DNA of 64,000 nucleotides from Amphibalanus amphitrite (taxonomy: Eukaryota; Arthropoda; Thecostraca; Balanomorpha; Balanidae): NCBI RefSeq assembly GCF_019059575.1, contig NW_024883429.1, forward strand, positions 25,530 to 89,529, in the 5' to 3' direction. The notes under the pieces are model-generated. The model ran no database searches, was not told the DNA's origin, and was given only the letters and a program-made list of their open reading frames with translations. Numbering within the stretch: position 1 is the first letter of the stretch; each line of letters begins with the position of its first letter. The position numbers and the translations under genes were made by a program. Shown here one piece after another: positions 54,301 through 64,000 of the stretch.

Positions 54301-57156
54301 TGAATTTAATTCCTGGTGCCCCTACCTATACCCAAAATTAAAAACTCAACGGATTTCGGCCACACACCACTCTGAAAGGGAGAGACCCTCAGTAGAGAGG
54401 AAGCCCTCTGTAGAGAGGAGGCCTTCTGTAGTTGAGAGGCCCTGTGAAAAGAGGAGGCCCGCAGTAGAGAGGTGGTCCTTTCTAGAGAGGAGACCACCCT
54501 GTGTTCTGACAAATGTTTTTGCAAATTTTTCGCGGCGCTTCGCGCCGCCGATTCATGTACGTACAGGTCAATACGAAATCGTGACTGTACAGGGTGTCCC
54601 AAAATTAATGTCACACCCTCTCACAACCTTTATTTTGCCTTCTACGGCGCAATATCAATATAATTTCGCCGTTACTGGCTCCCAGACCATATTGGCTACA
54701 TTCTAGTCACGTGACCTTCAAATTTTTGTGACCCTGACCGGTCAAGGGGTGGACGGAGGTCATTTTCGGGGCAGTACCCAGCGCGCGCGGACCATGTGTC
54801 CAGGATGGCAAAACTGCAGAGCAAATCGTCCCGCAGCGGGGCAGTCGACATGGTTGGCGGCGGAATGACCCACGGCCTGGTAGCCGAGGCACTGGGCACG
54901 AGTTGCCGCACGATTTGGCGCTGGTTGTCTTGCGACAGAAGCGGATAGACGTCTGGGAACAAGCTAGGTCGCGGCAGGAAGACTTCCGCCAGCCGGGTAG
55001 TGCAGCTCGACATCGCGAACTGCGGAGCTAAATACGGGCTTATCCACAAGGAATCTGGCAAGGGGGCTGATTGCTAACAGTCATCCAGTCTCCAAGTTGA
55101 CAATTCATCGGTACTGGAGGCTGCTTCTAAAGCTGAAGCCCACCAAGTCACGTTTCCAGCCGAAAACCTCTGCTGAACATGTCCAGGGCCATCTTTCAAC
55201 AGGTCGGGGTCCCGGCTCATCGAGCTAGAACGACGCAGGACTGGTGCAGATCGAACTTCCCAGCATTCTGGGAGAAGGACAAATGACCGGGAAATAGTCC
55301 CGACCTGTCGCCGATAGAAAATCTTAGGGCGATCGCCCGGTAAGAGGTGATCAAAATGGCACCAGAATAATCTGAAGGCACGCTGACCAGGAACGTTCGA
55401 TCTGTCTGGTCCAAGATCAGTCCACAGAAGCTGGACATGTTGATGTCTGATGTTCCGGAACATATCCTTGCCCGTATCAGGGAGAAGGTGGGATACATAT
55501 GTAAGAAAAGCGCACCTCTCATGTTTGTTATTTTCATGCAATTGACGCTGGACAGGTGTGACATTATTTTTGGGACACCCTGTAATTACACCAACCAACC
55601 GTGTCAAATTCAATCAGAATTTATGTGTACTGTGAAGGAACTCCGGCTTGTACTGCCATGCTAAAAGGGTGGTAAAATTTGTGTTTTGGAGCTGTGTTTT
55701 GACAAATGCTTTTGCAAATTTTCTCCGCGCTTCGCGCCGCCGATTCATACACCAATCAATAAGAGAGATCGTGAATGTAAACCAACCGTGTCAAATTGAG
55801 TCGGAATTCATATGTGTACTGTGAAGGAACTCCGGCTTGTACTAGCATGCTAAAAGGGTTGTAATATTTGTGTTTTAGAGCTGTGTTTTGACAAATGTTT
55901 TTTTTGCCTAATGCATTAGGCTAAAAGTGAGGTAACTATGTCTACTTCTGGGTTTTTAAGTCGGTTAATCCGCCCCCCCCCCCCCCCCAGTACAAAATTC
56001 CCGTGGCGACGCCCCTGTATAGGTGGGTTTCACTAACTAAAACTACTGAGTCGAGTGACTTACGATGATAAAACTTCATCTTAGAAACGACGAAGATCAA
56101 ATGTCATTTGATCTCGAGATACTCGCTCCCTACCCCCCCCCCCCCCCCCCCGGTCGTCAGAATTCATCTATCAGACCCGGCATGTCGGCCGACTTGTGAC
56201 CCCCCCCCCAAAAAGTTCCCCTAGATCCGCCCATGAGTCTGACGTCGTCGTAGTTACACCTCATAAAGACGTATGTCTCACGTGAACTCTAATAAAGGTA
56301 GGAAAGAGCTGGGAAAGAGTTCGTTATGCGTAATCACAGCGCATTCAATAGCCATTACAGATGTAGTAGGGACATTTCGGAAAGGTAGTGGCTTAAGTGT
56401 TAGTTTTAACAGCACCTACGGCACGGGTGCTGCTGAGTTCTGCCCTCTGATGGTGGCGAATTTCACTAATGATAAAAACAACAGCCCTCCAATACCTTCA
56501 CTAACCCATCTCGGCCAATGCCAGGCGACTTCAACCACTCATTCTACCAGTTCTTCCCCTGCTCGCAGACGGAGGAGGCATGGTGGACCCCTTGACGTCC
56601 AGCTTTGTGCAGAGGATGCTGCTCCTGCTGACTGAGGAGCAGGAGTGCCTACCTCACCAACTTTGTGTCCTATCCAGAGACGCCCGCGAGGCGGGAGATC
56701 CGTACTCTACGCTGGTGCAGCTTGGAAGGTGAGAACGGCGATATGATGCTCTAGCGTTATCGTCATAGCTTGGTGCAGTGCTGGTCTCAGTCTGGTGGTA
56801 GGTACCGACTTTTTGCACCTGACTGGTGATTCTTATTACTCGGTCCGAGTTTGATGATTCCGAGAAGTGATCAACATGATTTGCGAATGACGTATGCCCT
56901 TCGAGGAGTTCGACACTTTCGAGGATCCAGTTTTGGCTGTGATCTTAGGGAGACAGCATTGCAAACGTCCATACTGGCATAATCAAAATGCAAAATGAAT
57001 ACATGTAACTAATATTTCATCCTTCGTTACAGTTTGCCGCTTTCGTGGTTTTTGACAAAAACCACCGGCGGCAACATGCCCGAGTACTGCAGTGGTCTGA
57101 TGACGTCACAGGTTCGAGGCCAGTGTCTGCACACACAGGAAAGATGCCAATCCTAG
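51324..57156 (+). CDS. Modular Cys-x-Cys membrane protein, gene 2B, four exons
   Basis: Exons 51324-52572, 53090-53260, 56569-56728 and 57033-57156; intron phases 1, 1 and 2; 1704 bases, 567 codons plus stop (TAG 57154-57156). Exon 1: signal peptide (VCFLVILAGAMSLSSLGLE), polar region, Gly/Tyr-rich stretch, PSCECTQYD, an Ala/Gly membrane segment, GGGRALEGNW, then VIWDGSDPRSAFG, QRSLTDLV and AVRGVC. Exon 2: GGSCDCFAG, a second membrane segment with a Thr run, GGGRALMPP. Exon 3: GGGMVDPLTSSFVQRMLLLL and ECLPHQLC. Exon 4: GGNMPEYCSGLM, GQC and ERC. So two membrane modules and a C-terminal five-cysteine domain. Splice sites CCAG|GTGAGT and CTCGCAG|AC are strong. Function unknown; an extracellular matrix or membrane-anchored coat role is a guess. 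Confidence 0.72.
53481..54148. mobile_element. hAT-like element, 668 bp, nested
   Basis: Starts CATGGGTGTAACTTTGG and ends CAAAGTTACGCCCCTG; 8-bp duplication AAATCACC (53473-53480 and 54149-54156). GGGGGTGCAAC words recur near both ends. It contains the left end of a TTAA hairpin element, TTAACCCTCGCCCTTG, at 53660. Confidence 0.82.
54370..54500. repeat. GTAGAGAGGAGGCC minisatellite
   Basis: Diverged ~20-bp units on AGTAGAGAGGAAGCCCTCT and GTAGAGAGGAGGCC. A related GGAGGCCCTCTGTGCAGG patch lies in the hAT-like element at 58670-58730. Confidence 0.6.
54505..55900. repeat. ~187-bp tandem repeat split by a mariner
   Basis: ACCAACCGTGTCAAATT occurs at about 55595 and 55782, and CGCTTCGCGCCGCCGATTCA at 54537 and 55729, with matching order. 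Removing the mariner (54590-55582) restores a 5' partial copy in phase with the array. Confidence 0.75.
54590..55582 (+). mobile_element. Mariner-like transposon with decayed transposase
   Basis: 993 bp, TA on each side, ends CAGGGTGTCCCAAAATTAAT and ATTATTTTTGGGACACCCTG. The plus-strand transposase remnant shows IFQQVGVPAHRARTTQDW (55191, matching FQQDGAPAH with D to V) and PGNSPDLSPIENL (55288), with an in-frame stop between them. These are the second and third catalytic regions of Tc1/mariner transposases. The minus-strand frames here are shadows. Confidence 0.9.
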
Positions 57157-58497
57157 CTACTAACAACAGGACGCCGAATGGAAAGGGCTGTGACTTCTAA
57201 GATGGGAGAAATCCGTGGCGAATCAACAGCTTTGCCAATGACCAAATGGAATAGCGATCACAGTGCAATGCTTTCGGCATTTGAAGCCATAACTCTACGA
57301 ATGACGCGACAGCTTGAACAGTTACCAGTCGCGACATCCGACATCTTTATTGTGGCGCCGGCGAGGTTGACCAATGGCCACCAGCCAACAAGTTGTAAAA
57401 GGAGCCTGGCCTCAGCTCGACAAATGTGATGGCATTCCTTCCGGGAGACTGGAACAATGTTCAACATGCGTATTGTGAACTGTTTTGGGGAAACCTAAAA
57501 ACAGGACTTTGCTGATGTGATCCTCGACTGAACAAAGGAAGCCACAGCCAGCGGCGAAAGAGCATCGATCTAACAATAATGAGGCGTTAATGAAGGATCA
57601 CGACCACTTGAGTGAATGATAGTTTATCTGGGTAACGATGTATCTATATCTAGTGAATTAAAAATGAACGACCAGAGGCATTTAAGATAAAGGCATTAAA
57701 CAGGCAGATGCATTTTAAGCCAGGGAGTTGGGTGCGCGATACGTTAACAGTTTCCTTCGCCCTACGTGCGTATTGGACGTTCCGGGTACGTACTACGTAG
57801 TGACCACTGTCGAGTGTTTTGACCTGCTTGGATGTCCCCAAAGGCATTTTATTGTCAATATATATTCCATAGACAAAACCTTTTCATGAAGTCCTTATGT
57901 TCACCTATGTTTTACGTGGACGTGGTACTTGTATGACCTGCGGGATGTATGCCTCGGATTGGATCAAGGTTAGTCAAAGAACTGGTGCTCTTTCAACCTG
58001 GAGTCTCCCATATATGTTTGATACCCGTTTGCTTAAATATCGATCAATGATTCCGTGAACCGTGGGGACTTCACAAACAGCCATTCTCGTCCGAAGACTT
58101 CTCGACCGCTCGATCGCTTGGTAAGAGATGTGCACTACTGACCCCACACATCAAGCCGAAGAGGTCGTCGCCAGTAACTAGTAAAGGATTCCGGCGGCGG
58201 CAAATGTAAAGAAAGGTAACGGGACATGGATTGGATACTTCCAGCCGCTTCACGTGTGAAAACCTGGAGCCCACACTTCGTCAGTCGTCACGCTGCTGAA
58301 TCGCCAGCCCACGACGGTCCAGCCCAATATCCGGCCGACCAATACGGTCTATTTTCGCCGTATCAGCGGGCCGATATCGACCTTACGGCCGGAGCGGCGT
58401 ATTGAACGCTCCCTCCCCTGACCCTGGCAGCCCATGCTAACCGTATCCCTCGCTGTAACACGCGTGTATTCACTGAAGACTGGGTCTTCCCATGGGG
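57157..58497. other. Downstream of gene 2B, nothing identified
   Basis: Likely 3' untranslated and intergenic sequence. Short frames only, none with recognisable content. Confidence 0.3.
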
Positions 58498-58505
58498 TTT
58501 CGAGG

Positions 58506-58984
58506 CAGGGGCGGATCCAGAAAATCTCCAAGGGAGGGGCCATTAGAAACCAGGAGGCCCCCCCCCATAATCCCACCTGTTGGAGGCCCCATCTTCCCAC
58601 TTGTTGGGCCCCCCCCCAAAAAAAAAACTGCGTCTATTGAGCTTATCTAGCTGTTCAGGCAACATCTCAACATCTGTGCAGGCTTGGAGGCCCTCTGTGC
58701 AGGTTAGGAGGCCCTGTAAAAGTGGTCATCTCTGTGAGTATAAGAGACCTCCAAGTTATGAAAAGCTTTACCAATCTTCTAACAAAGAAGTCTTCTCAGC
58801 TAGTCTTCTAAGAAATAACTAAGTGGGTAGGTTAAAAAAAACTCATCGGATTTCGGCCACTTTATTTTCAGGAGGCCCCCTTTTCAGCTTTTTAACTTTT
58901 TAACTTTTTATTTTATTTTTGAAAAAAATCGGCCAAGGGGGGGGCCATGGCCCCCATGGCCCCCCCCCCTTGTATCCGCGCCTG
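58506..58984. mobile_element. hAT-like MITE, 479 bp
   Basis: Ends CAGGGGCGGATCCAG and TTGTATCCGCGCCTG; 8-bp duplication TTTCGAGG at 58498-58505 and 58985-58992. Poly-C tracts lie inside both ends. Shares end and interior words with the 53342-56235 element. Confidence 0.85.
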
Positions 58985-59135
58985 TTTCGAGGTATACGCC
59001 AGCAATGGGACATGACAAGGACCTTGCGAAATGCGAAGTAGAAAATAAGCGGCTGTGGCTACATTATTTGGCTACCAGTTACAACGGACCCGTGGCTGAG
59101 AGCTTGCTTTCGTTGCGAAGCACAGCACGGGTTAA

Positions 59136-61183
59136 CAGGGACCGCGGATTCCGGGGGGCAGGGTGTGCAATTGCACACCCTGAAAATCCCGAGGGTGTGC
59201 AAACACCTATTTTTGCACACCCATGCAGTTCGTTGTGGGGGCCCATGCGGCCCTGGCGCTCGAGTGTCCCAAGCCGATTCTCGAGGGCCCCAGCGCCGCA
59301 GCGCGAGCCTGATGGTCCCGCACCGGTGCCTGAAGGCGTGAACAGGTTCTAGTGTTATCTCAGGGGTTATCTCAGAACCCCACCCACGCCATTTTTTCAG
59401 CGCTTCCACCGGCTCTTGAGGGCCCAGGCCGATGCCCGATGGCCCCAAGTCGATGTCTAAAGGTCCCACGCCGGTGTCTGAGTACATACATGGCTAGCTC
59501 AGGGATCCACGTCAGTTTCTGAGGGCCCTAACCGGCTCTTGAGGGCCCCTGCCCCCTGCCCTCCTTAACCCCCTCTTGGGGCCGATGCCTAAGGGTCCCG
59601 CATCAGGAACTGAAAGCCCACAGAGTTATCTCAGGGCCCCACCCCAGTTTCTGAAGGCCCTCACCGGCTCTTGAGAGGCCCCAGACCGATATCCAAGGAC
59701 CTCTGGCCAATGCCCGCGGGCGCAGGCCGATGCCCGAGGGCCCCAAGCCGTTACCCGAGGGCCTTACACAGCTATCTCAGGGTATAATGCCACTTTCCGA
59801 GGGCCCTAACCGGCTCTTGAGGGCCCCAGGCCGATTCCTGAGATCCTCAGGCTGATGTGAGAGGGCCGACCGACTGAGGCGGCCCCTACGTCAGTTTCTA
59901 AGGGCGTCCACGACCGCCGTCTGATCAAAGCTGATCTCTGAGGGCCCTACACAGGCTTTTAAGTGCACTCAGCTCTTGTTTAGGATCTCACACCGGCCTC
60001 TGAAATCGGATGGCTTATGCATGGCGCAGAGGAACCCTTACTGGCTCCTGAGGGCTCCGTGCTGATAGTTGAGGGCCCCATGCCAATACTCGATAGTCCC
60101 ATTCAGTAATCTCAGCGCCCTACACCAGTTTGAGGAACGCCGTTCGGCCAAGGCCGACCTCCGAGGAAAAGCCCTTCGCAAGCCTCGGAGTGCGGCCCTC
60201 ACTTTCTTTTTTAGGATCTCACACCAACCTCTGAAGTCGCAGGGCTTAAGGATGCTTCTGATAACCCTCACTAGCTCGGACCCAACTCGATGCATGATGA
60301 CCCGACAGAAGTGCCTGAGTAGCCCACACAGTAATCTCAGGGCTCACAACAGTTTCTGAGGGCCTACACGAACGCTTTTTGGCCAAGGTCGATGTCTCGG
60401 GGCCCTATTCAGGCATCGAGGCTACTCGGGCGCCAAGAGACGGTGGGGGACCTCCAGGCGAGCTTGCTTGGTAGGGTAGTTGGTACCCCATGGAGCCGGC
60501 GAACGGTGTCAAAGAGCCAGGTGTGGGGGCCCAAGAAGCGGCGTGGGCATCCACATTTCTATGTACATGAGGTATTCCAGAGGCCGTTATGGGACCTTCA
60601 AAGACCGTGTGCGGTGCGCCGGTGACCCTTAGAATTGCCGGCGTTGGGTCTCAGGAGCTGGCGTGCGGCCTTTATGGGGCCCCAAAGCCAGCGTGTGGGC
60701 CGTAGAGCAATGGGGAAGCTAAGGGGGCCGGAGGCCAGAACCCAATAGGTCATAGGGGCCAAATCGATGGGCCCAAACATCCCGTCGGCCGTGTTTTATT
60801 TTTTTTTAAACTAATTCATGTAATCCATGATAAAAAGAAGTGTGCCAACATCAACTGTGCAAAAGGGCTCTGTGAGGCCCGTAGGGGTCCTTGAAGGTCA
60901 CTGTAAGCCTTTAGGGGTCTGCTTGGGAAAATCGGAGATCGATTTGGATCACGTTGCATGCATGCATGTGCATTTACTCTGCTCATGCGTCTCCTGACCG
61001 TAAGATGCTCGCTCAGTCATCTTACGACCGTCAATTTTGAAGGTTTTTCCGCCCCGCTTCCTTAGAACCGGCTTATTCCGGAGCAGTGGCGGCGCTGACT
61101 TTTTGGAAGGGGCCCGGCGTGAGATGGGGGGCCCAATCACCACATCTTGCACACCCTACGAGAATTGGAATCCGCGGTCCCTG
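59136..61183. mobile_element. TIR element whose interior is a CTGAGGGCCC array
   Basis: Perfect inverted ends CAGGGACCGCGGATTCC and GGAATCCGCGGTCCCTG. Flanks CACGGGTTAA and CACGGGTAAA are a near-duplicate. GTGTGCAA/TTGCACACCC words sit inside both ends, including the perfect 24-bp palindrome at 59159-59182. From 59230 to about 60780 the interior is a strongly diverged array of ~28-bp units such as CCGGCTCTTGAGGGCCCC. The open frames on either strand here are compositional. Confidence 0.78.
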
Positions 61184-62693
61184 CACGGGTAAAACAAATA
61201 AACAATTATTGGCTGTTGGTAGGGCGCTAAGCTGTAAAGGCAAATCGGAGGCTGGTCAAATTGGAAGTAAATATGCTCTCGTTTGTATTATTTGCGTCTA
61301 TCCCAAACAGTTTCGATAAACCTACCAGTAGCTTCCTACCGACATCTGCAGCTTTTTTATCCAAAGCCTTCCTTCAAGGCATTTATCTCAAGTCTGTGTA
61401 GGTCATTGTTTCAAAATTGTATTGAAGCTCAATGCCCACATCTTCCTTTCTGAGGCATTCCCTTGGCATGCTGGCTTCCCGCCTATTCCGGGGCCACGCC
61501 ACACATTATTGCAATAAATTCGATTGTTGTCTCATAGCTGATGCCTACTTGATAGCTCATGCCTGCCAATTGGCACCTCAAGGGCTTCGTGGTTCGCAAC
61601 ACACCCTTCCCCGTCTATGACGCATGCAAAGCCAGCGGGCGTGGATTCACCTTAGCCCGTGAGAAGGACGCTCCGCCCTGTCACCCGTCCCCAAGGCCGT
61701 TCCCGTGCCAACGCGTGGCTCCCAAGGTAACGGGTAACACGGCAGCCCTATGCTGTCAGCATATGTGGGGATAAATAAATCGTACCTATGTAAAACCTTG
61801 GAATTAAAAAAAACTAGCCTCCAGCACGGCAGCCTCCAAGTACATGTGTTTCCGTGCTTTAAAACGGCAGCTCTAAACAAACGCGTCGCACTATTCCCGC
61901 CACAATTGACCTCGTGGCATTTCCCGCCACTCGGCGCGCAGAGGGCGCTGCTGACTGCTGCCAGCCCCGCGCGCCAGTTTTTCCCGCCATCGCGGCCGCG
62001 CCCCAACCACGCGGGCGCGTCACGCCAGTGCAGTGGAAAACTACCCGGCTCCCAGACCAGTTGTTGACTTTAGAGCGGCCAGATTTCAGCGGACGGACCC
62101 GGAGTGCACGCGAAGCCACGTGGTACTCGTTAGGCCAAATGGGATCTGCGAATACAGTGGATAGACAAAGCAGAAGTGCCGAAACTGAGGTTCGACATAA
62201 TCTGGCAAGTGGCAGCGGTTGCATGCCGATAGTGCTGCGATTGATGAAAGAACCACCCCATCCTACCTTTATCCTCACATGTCCATTCCGCAGTCTGAAC
62301 TTCGGGACTAACGGTCGCAAGTTAATGAGTTACGACCCCACTGACAAGTTGGCCAAAAAGCGATTTTAGGGTGGGAGAGAGGAAACTTTCGACGTCAAAT
62401 ACTTCGATGCTGGTTAGGATGCTCTTTGAATGATACTCATATGTTTACTTCGCCATACTAATCGTTATTTCAGTTCTCTGAAACCTGACAGCCTGAGCCA
62501 GGGAACTGGCCGTGAACGTGTCCGTCGTGCCAAAAACCGGCCGCTCTAGCTTGGCACGCCGCCCGCGTCTGCCGGCCGAACCTTCCAAGGCGAAACAACG
62601 CGCGCGGGGCCGGCCGCTTAGTAACCCAGGTGATGACTAATCCCACACGACCCGGAGGTAGCCAACGATTGGACAGAGGGGATCGAAGTCCTG
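61184..62693. other. Unassigned
   Basis: No gene recognised. A 151-residue plus frame (61914-62369) and its minus-strand counterpart lack domain signals and are not called. Confidence 0.3.
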
Positions 62694-63503
62694 TTGCTAC
62701 AGCATTCACGAACCGATGCACCTCAGGTGGAATTAGGATTAGGATCGTCAACCAGACACTTCACGTCAATATATCAGCCCCCGAACGGCATAGTCCTCAG
62801 ATCCCGCTACGCTAAGAAAACCACACGAGTTTTCTTTCGCCTACTCTTAACACTTTCTCCAAACACAGAGCAGAAAGCGAAGCAGTGTATTTCCGAGAAC
62901 ATCCAAAACTGCGTGCGTCGTTTTCTACGAACACCGGCTACATTATCAGGAATGTCACAGAATGTTTCGAAAAGACTATGGGACAAAGCCCGCAAAACAG
63001 GACAGATATCGCTCCAACCGCAGTGCACGGCGTGCCTAAAGATGCGACCACAAAATGCCAACCAATCGCGAGCGGAGACAAACAGTGCAGATCACGCGTT
63101 GCGCGAACTCGCAGCCAAAACAATCACAAAACACACGAACCACCGCGCAGGACAGTTGCTGACGGATAACCGCATCTGCAGTGCGGAGTCGCGAATGTCG
63201 CGGTACTATCTCGCCAAACAGATGCTAATTGACACGAACGAACGTGAGGAAACATCGCCAGAACGTCGCGAAATTCACAAAAAAGTCGCCATATCCAGCG
63301 AGAAAATCAGAGATCCAGGAGAAAGATCGCTATTGGCAGCGCTGATACAAAGTTGGGACGCGCTCGATGCGCGAGTGGGCGACCATCGTCGTCACCGTGG
63401 CATCGGGCGTTTACTTGAGCTCATTGCAGTCAGCAATGACGATCTTCTTCTTGGTGCTGCCGGACGAGGTGCCTGTGGAAGGGGAGCAGGGGAAGGTCAG
63501 TGA
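62694..63503 (+). CDS. Hypothetical 269-residue open frame, doubtful
   Basis: Open for 269 codons, Arg/Lys/Gln-rich with no recognisable motif, signal peptide or membrane segment, and a weak start context. It overlaps in another frame the better-looking start at 63367. It could be chance, given the local low TAA/TAG density, or a remnant of element coding. Confidence 0.2.
   Translation: MLQHSRTDAPQVELGLGSSTRHFTSIYQPPNGIVLRSRYAKKTTRVFFRLLLTLSPNTEQKAKQCISENIQNCVRRFLRTPATLSGMSQNVSKRLWDKARKTGQISLQPQCTACLKMRPQNANQSRAETNSADHALRELAAKTITKHTNHRAGQLLTDNRICSAESRMSRYYLAKQMLIDTNEREETSPERREIHKKVAISSEKIRDPGERSLLAALIQSWDALDARVGDHRRHRGIGRLLELIAVSNDDLLLGAAGRGACGRGAGEGQ
63367..63500 (+). CDS. Possible first exon with signal/membrane segment
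   Basis: ATG 63367 followed by MREWATIVVTVASGVYLSS and a second hydrophobic run, AMTIFFLVLPDE, ending near GAGCAGGGGAAG|GTCAGTGACG, a possible donor. Downstream a 29/30-bp unit (CCACCTTCGTGCCGTCGCCG) is repeated twice (about 63510-63570). The gene, if real, continues beyond the window; product unknown. Confidence 0.3.
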
Positions 63504-64000
63504 CGCGCCCACCACCTTCGTGCCGTCGCCGACCGGCCGACCACCTTCGTGCCGTCGCCGACCGGCCGACCGCAGTCGATGCGGTCAATGAGCGACGCTG
63601 GCCGGTCGAGCGCGGTTTATGCCAACGTAATAGGCTGTTGATTGCCCAGTTCCCGGGCTGTGGTATGAAATAGCCTAGGGTCGTGGCTCCAGGCGGTTCG
63701 GCGAAATCAGCCCCAGTCGCGTCTACAGAAAACAAGACTGCTTTTGAAAGCAGTGCCCGGAAATAGCATCGCTAGAAATTGCTAGGGATATCGAAAACAA
63801 ACTTTGTGACTTAACGGGGAAGAAGGCACGAAAAAGCGAGCCTGTGGGGCATTATGGGCAACTCATTCCGACATATCCGGGTTTCAGGATTGCACCTGCA
63901 GATAAAAATGCGGGCAAACGCCGCTTCCTATATCTGTGGAGGCGATAGCAACTACCGAATCACCATCTCGACAAAACTACCCTCACTCCTTTCTCTTCCT

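Larger units (their letters stand above)
53342..56235. mobile_element. hAT-like element in intron 2 of gene 2B, with nested insertions
   Basis: Ends CAGTGGCGGATCCTGGGG and CCCCTAGATCCGCCCATG; perfect 8-bp duplication AGTCTGAC at 53334-53341 and 56236-56243. It contains a second hAT-like element, a truncated TTAA element end, a mariner and a 187-bp tandem repeat. No transposase frame. Confidence 0.85.

Noticed and set aside
59059-60625. Long frames within the CTGAGGGCCC array.
   Set aside because: Low-complexity composition with frames on both strands and no motif.

Overview
The window is eukaryotic and, from its gene content, an invertebrate animal. It holds intron-containing genes with GT/AG junctions, C-type lectins, a fibrinogen-related protein, an adhesion GPCR and a very heavy load of transposons. 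An arthropod, perhaps a crustacean, is my best guess, but nothing here fixes the species. There are no bacterial-style operons, rRNA genes or CRISPR arrays.

Layout of genes. (1) 3363-9580, minus: a secreted two-exon gene joining a signal peptide and PAN/apple-like segment to a C-type lectin domain across a 5.5 kb intron full of transposons. (2) 12284-20517, plus: a single-exon fibrinogen-related protein (FREP) whose last coding stretch is split by a 7.1 kb TTAA-flanked insertion, which itself contains a young intact Ty3/gypsy retrotransposon (15054-19887). (3) 24708-28435, plus: three exons of an unrecognised family of signal-peptide, Cys-x-Cys, Ala/Gly-rich membrane-segment proteins. (4) 35635-41245, minus: a four-exon adhesion GPCR (1643 codons before the stop) with an N-terminal C-type lectin domain, HormR, GAIN/GPS and 7TM. 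(5) 48487-57156, plus: two further members of the family in (3). These are two complete signal-peptide first exons (48487 and 51324) with identical phase-1 donors, followed by one set of shared-looking downstream exons.

Layout of mobile DNA. Most of the rest is assignable. A head-to-head pair of 5'-truncated Penelope-like elements (4862-8341) shares a single target duplication and has hammerhead-like cores at both outer ends. Two mariner-like elements carry TA duplications. At least six hAT-like elements have 8-bp duplications or near matches. A family of TTAA- or CTAG-flanked elements has poly-G/poly-C hairpin ends and interiors packed with AGGTCA half-sites. A four-member nest (43202-47255) has elements inserted inside elements. 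Several foldback and tandem arrays are also present.

How it fits together. The recognised genes are secreted or surface proteins, several with lectin-type recognition folds, and introns are the main landing sites for transposons. The exon joins I give were deduced by hand from splice consensus, reading phase and domain continuity; no transcript evidence was available. The strongest candidates for something undescribed are the modular Cys-x-Cys membrane family, with possible alternative first exons, and the AGGTCA-rich hairpin-ended TTAA elements.
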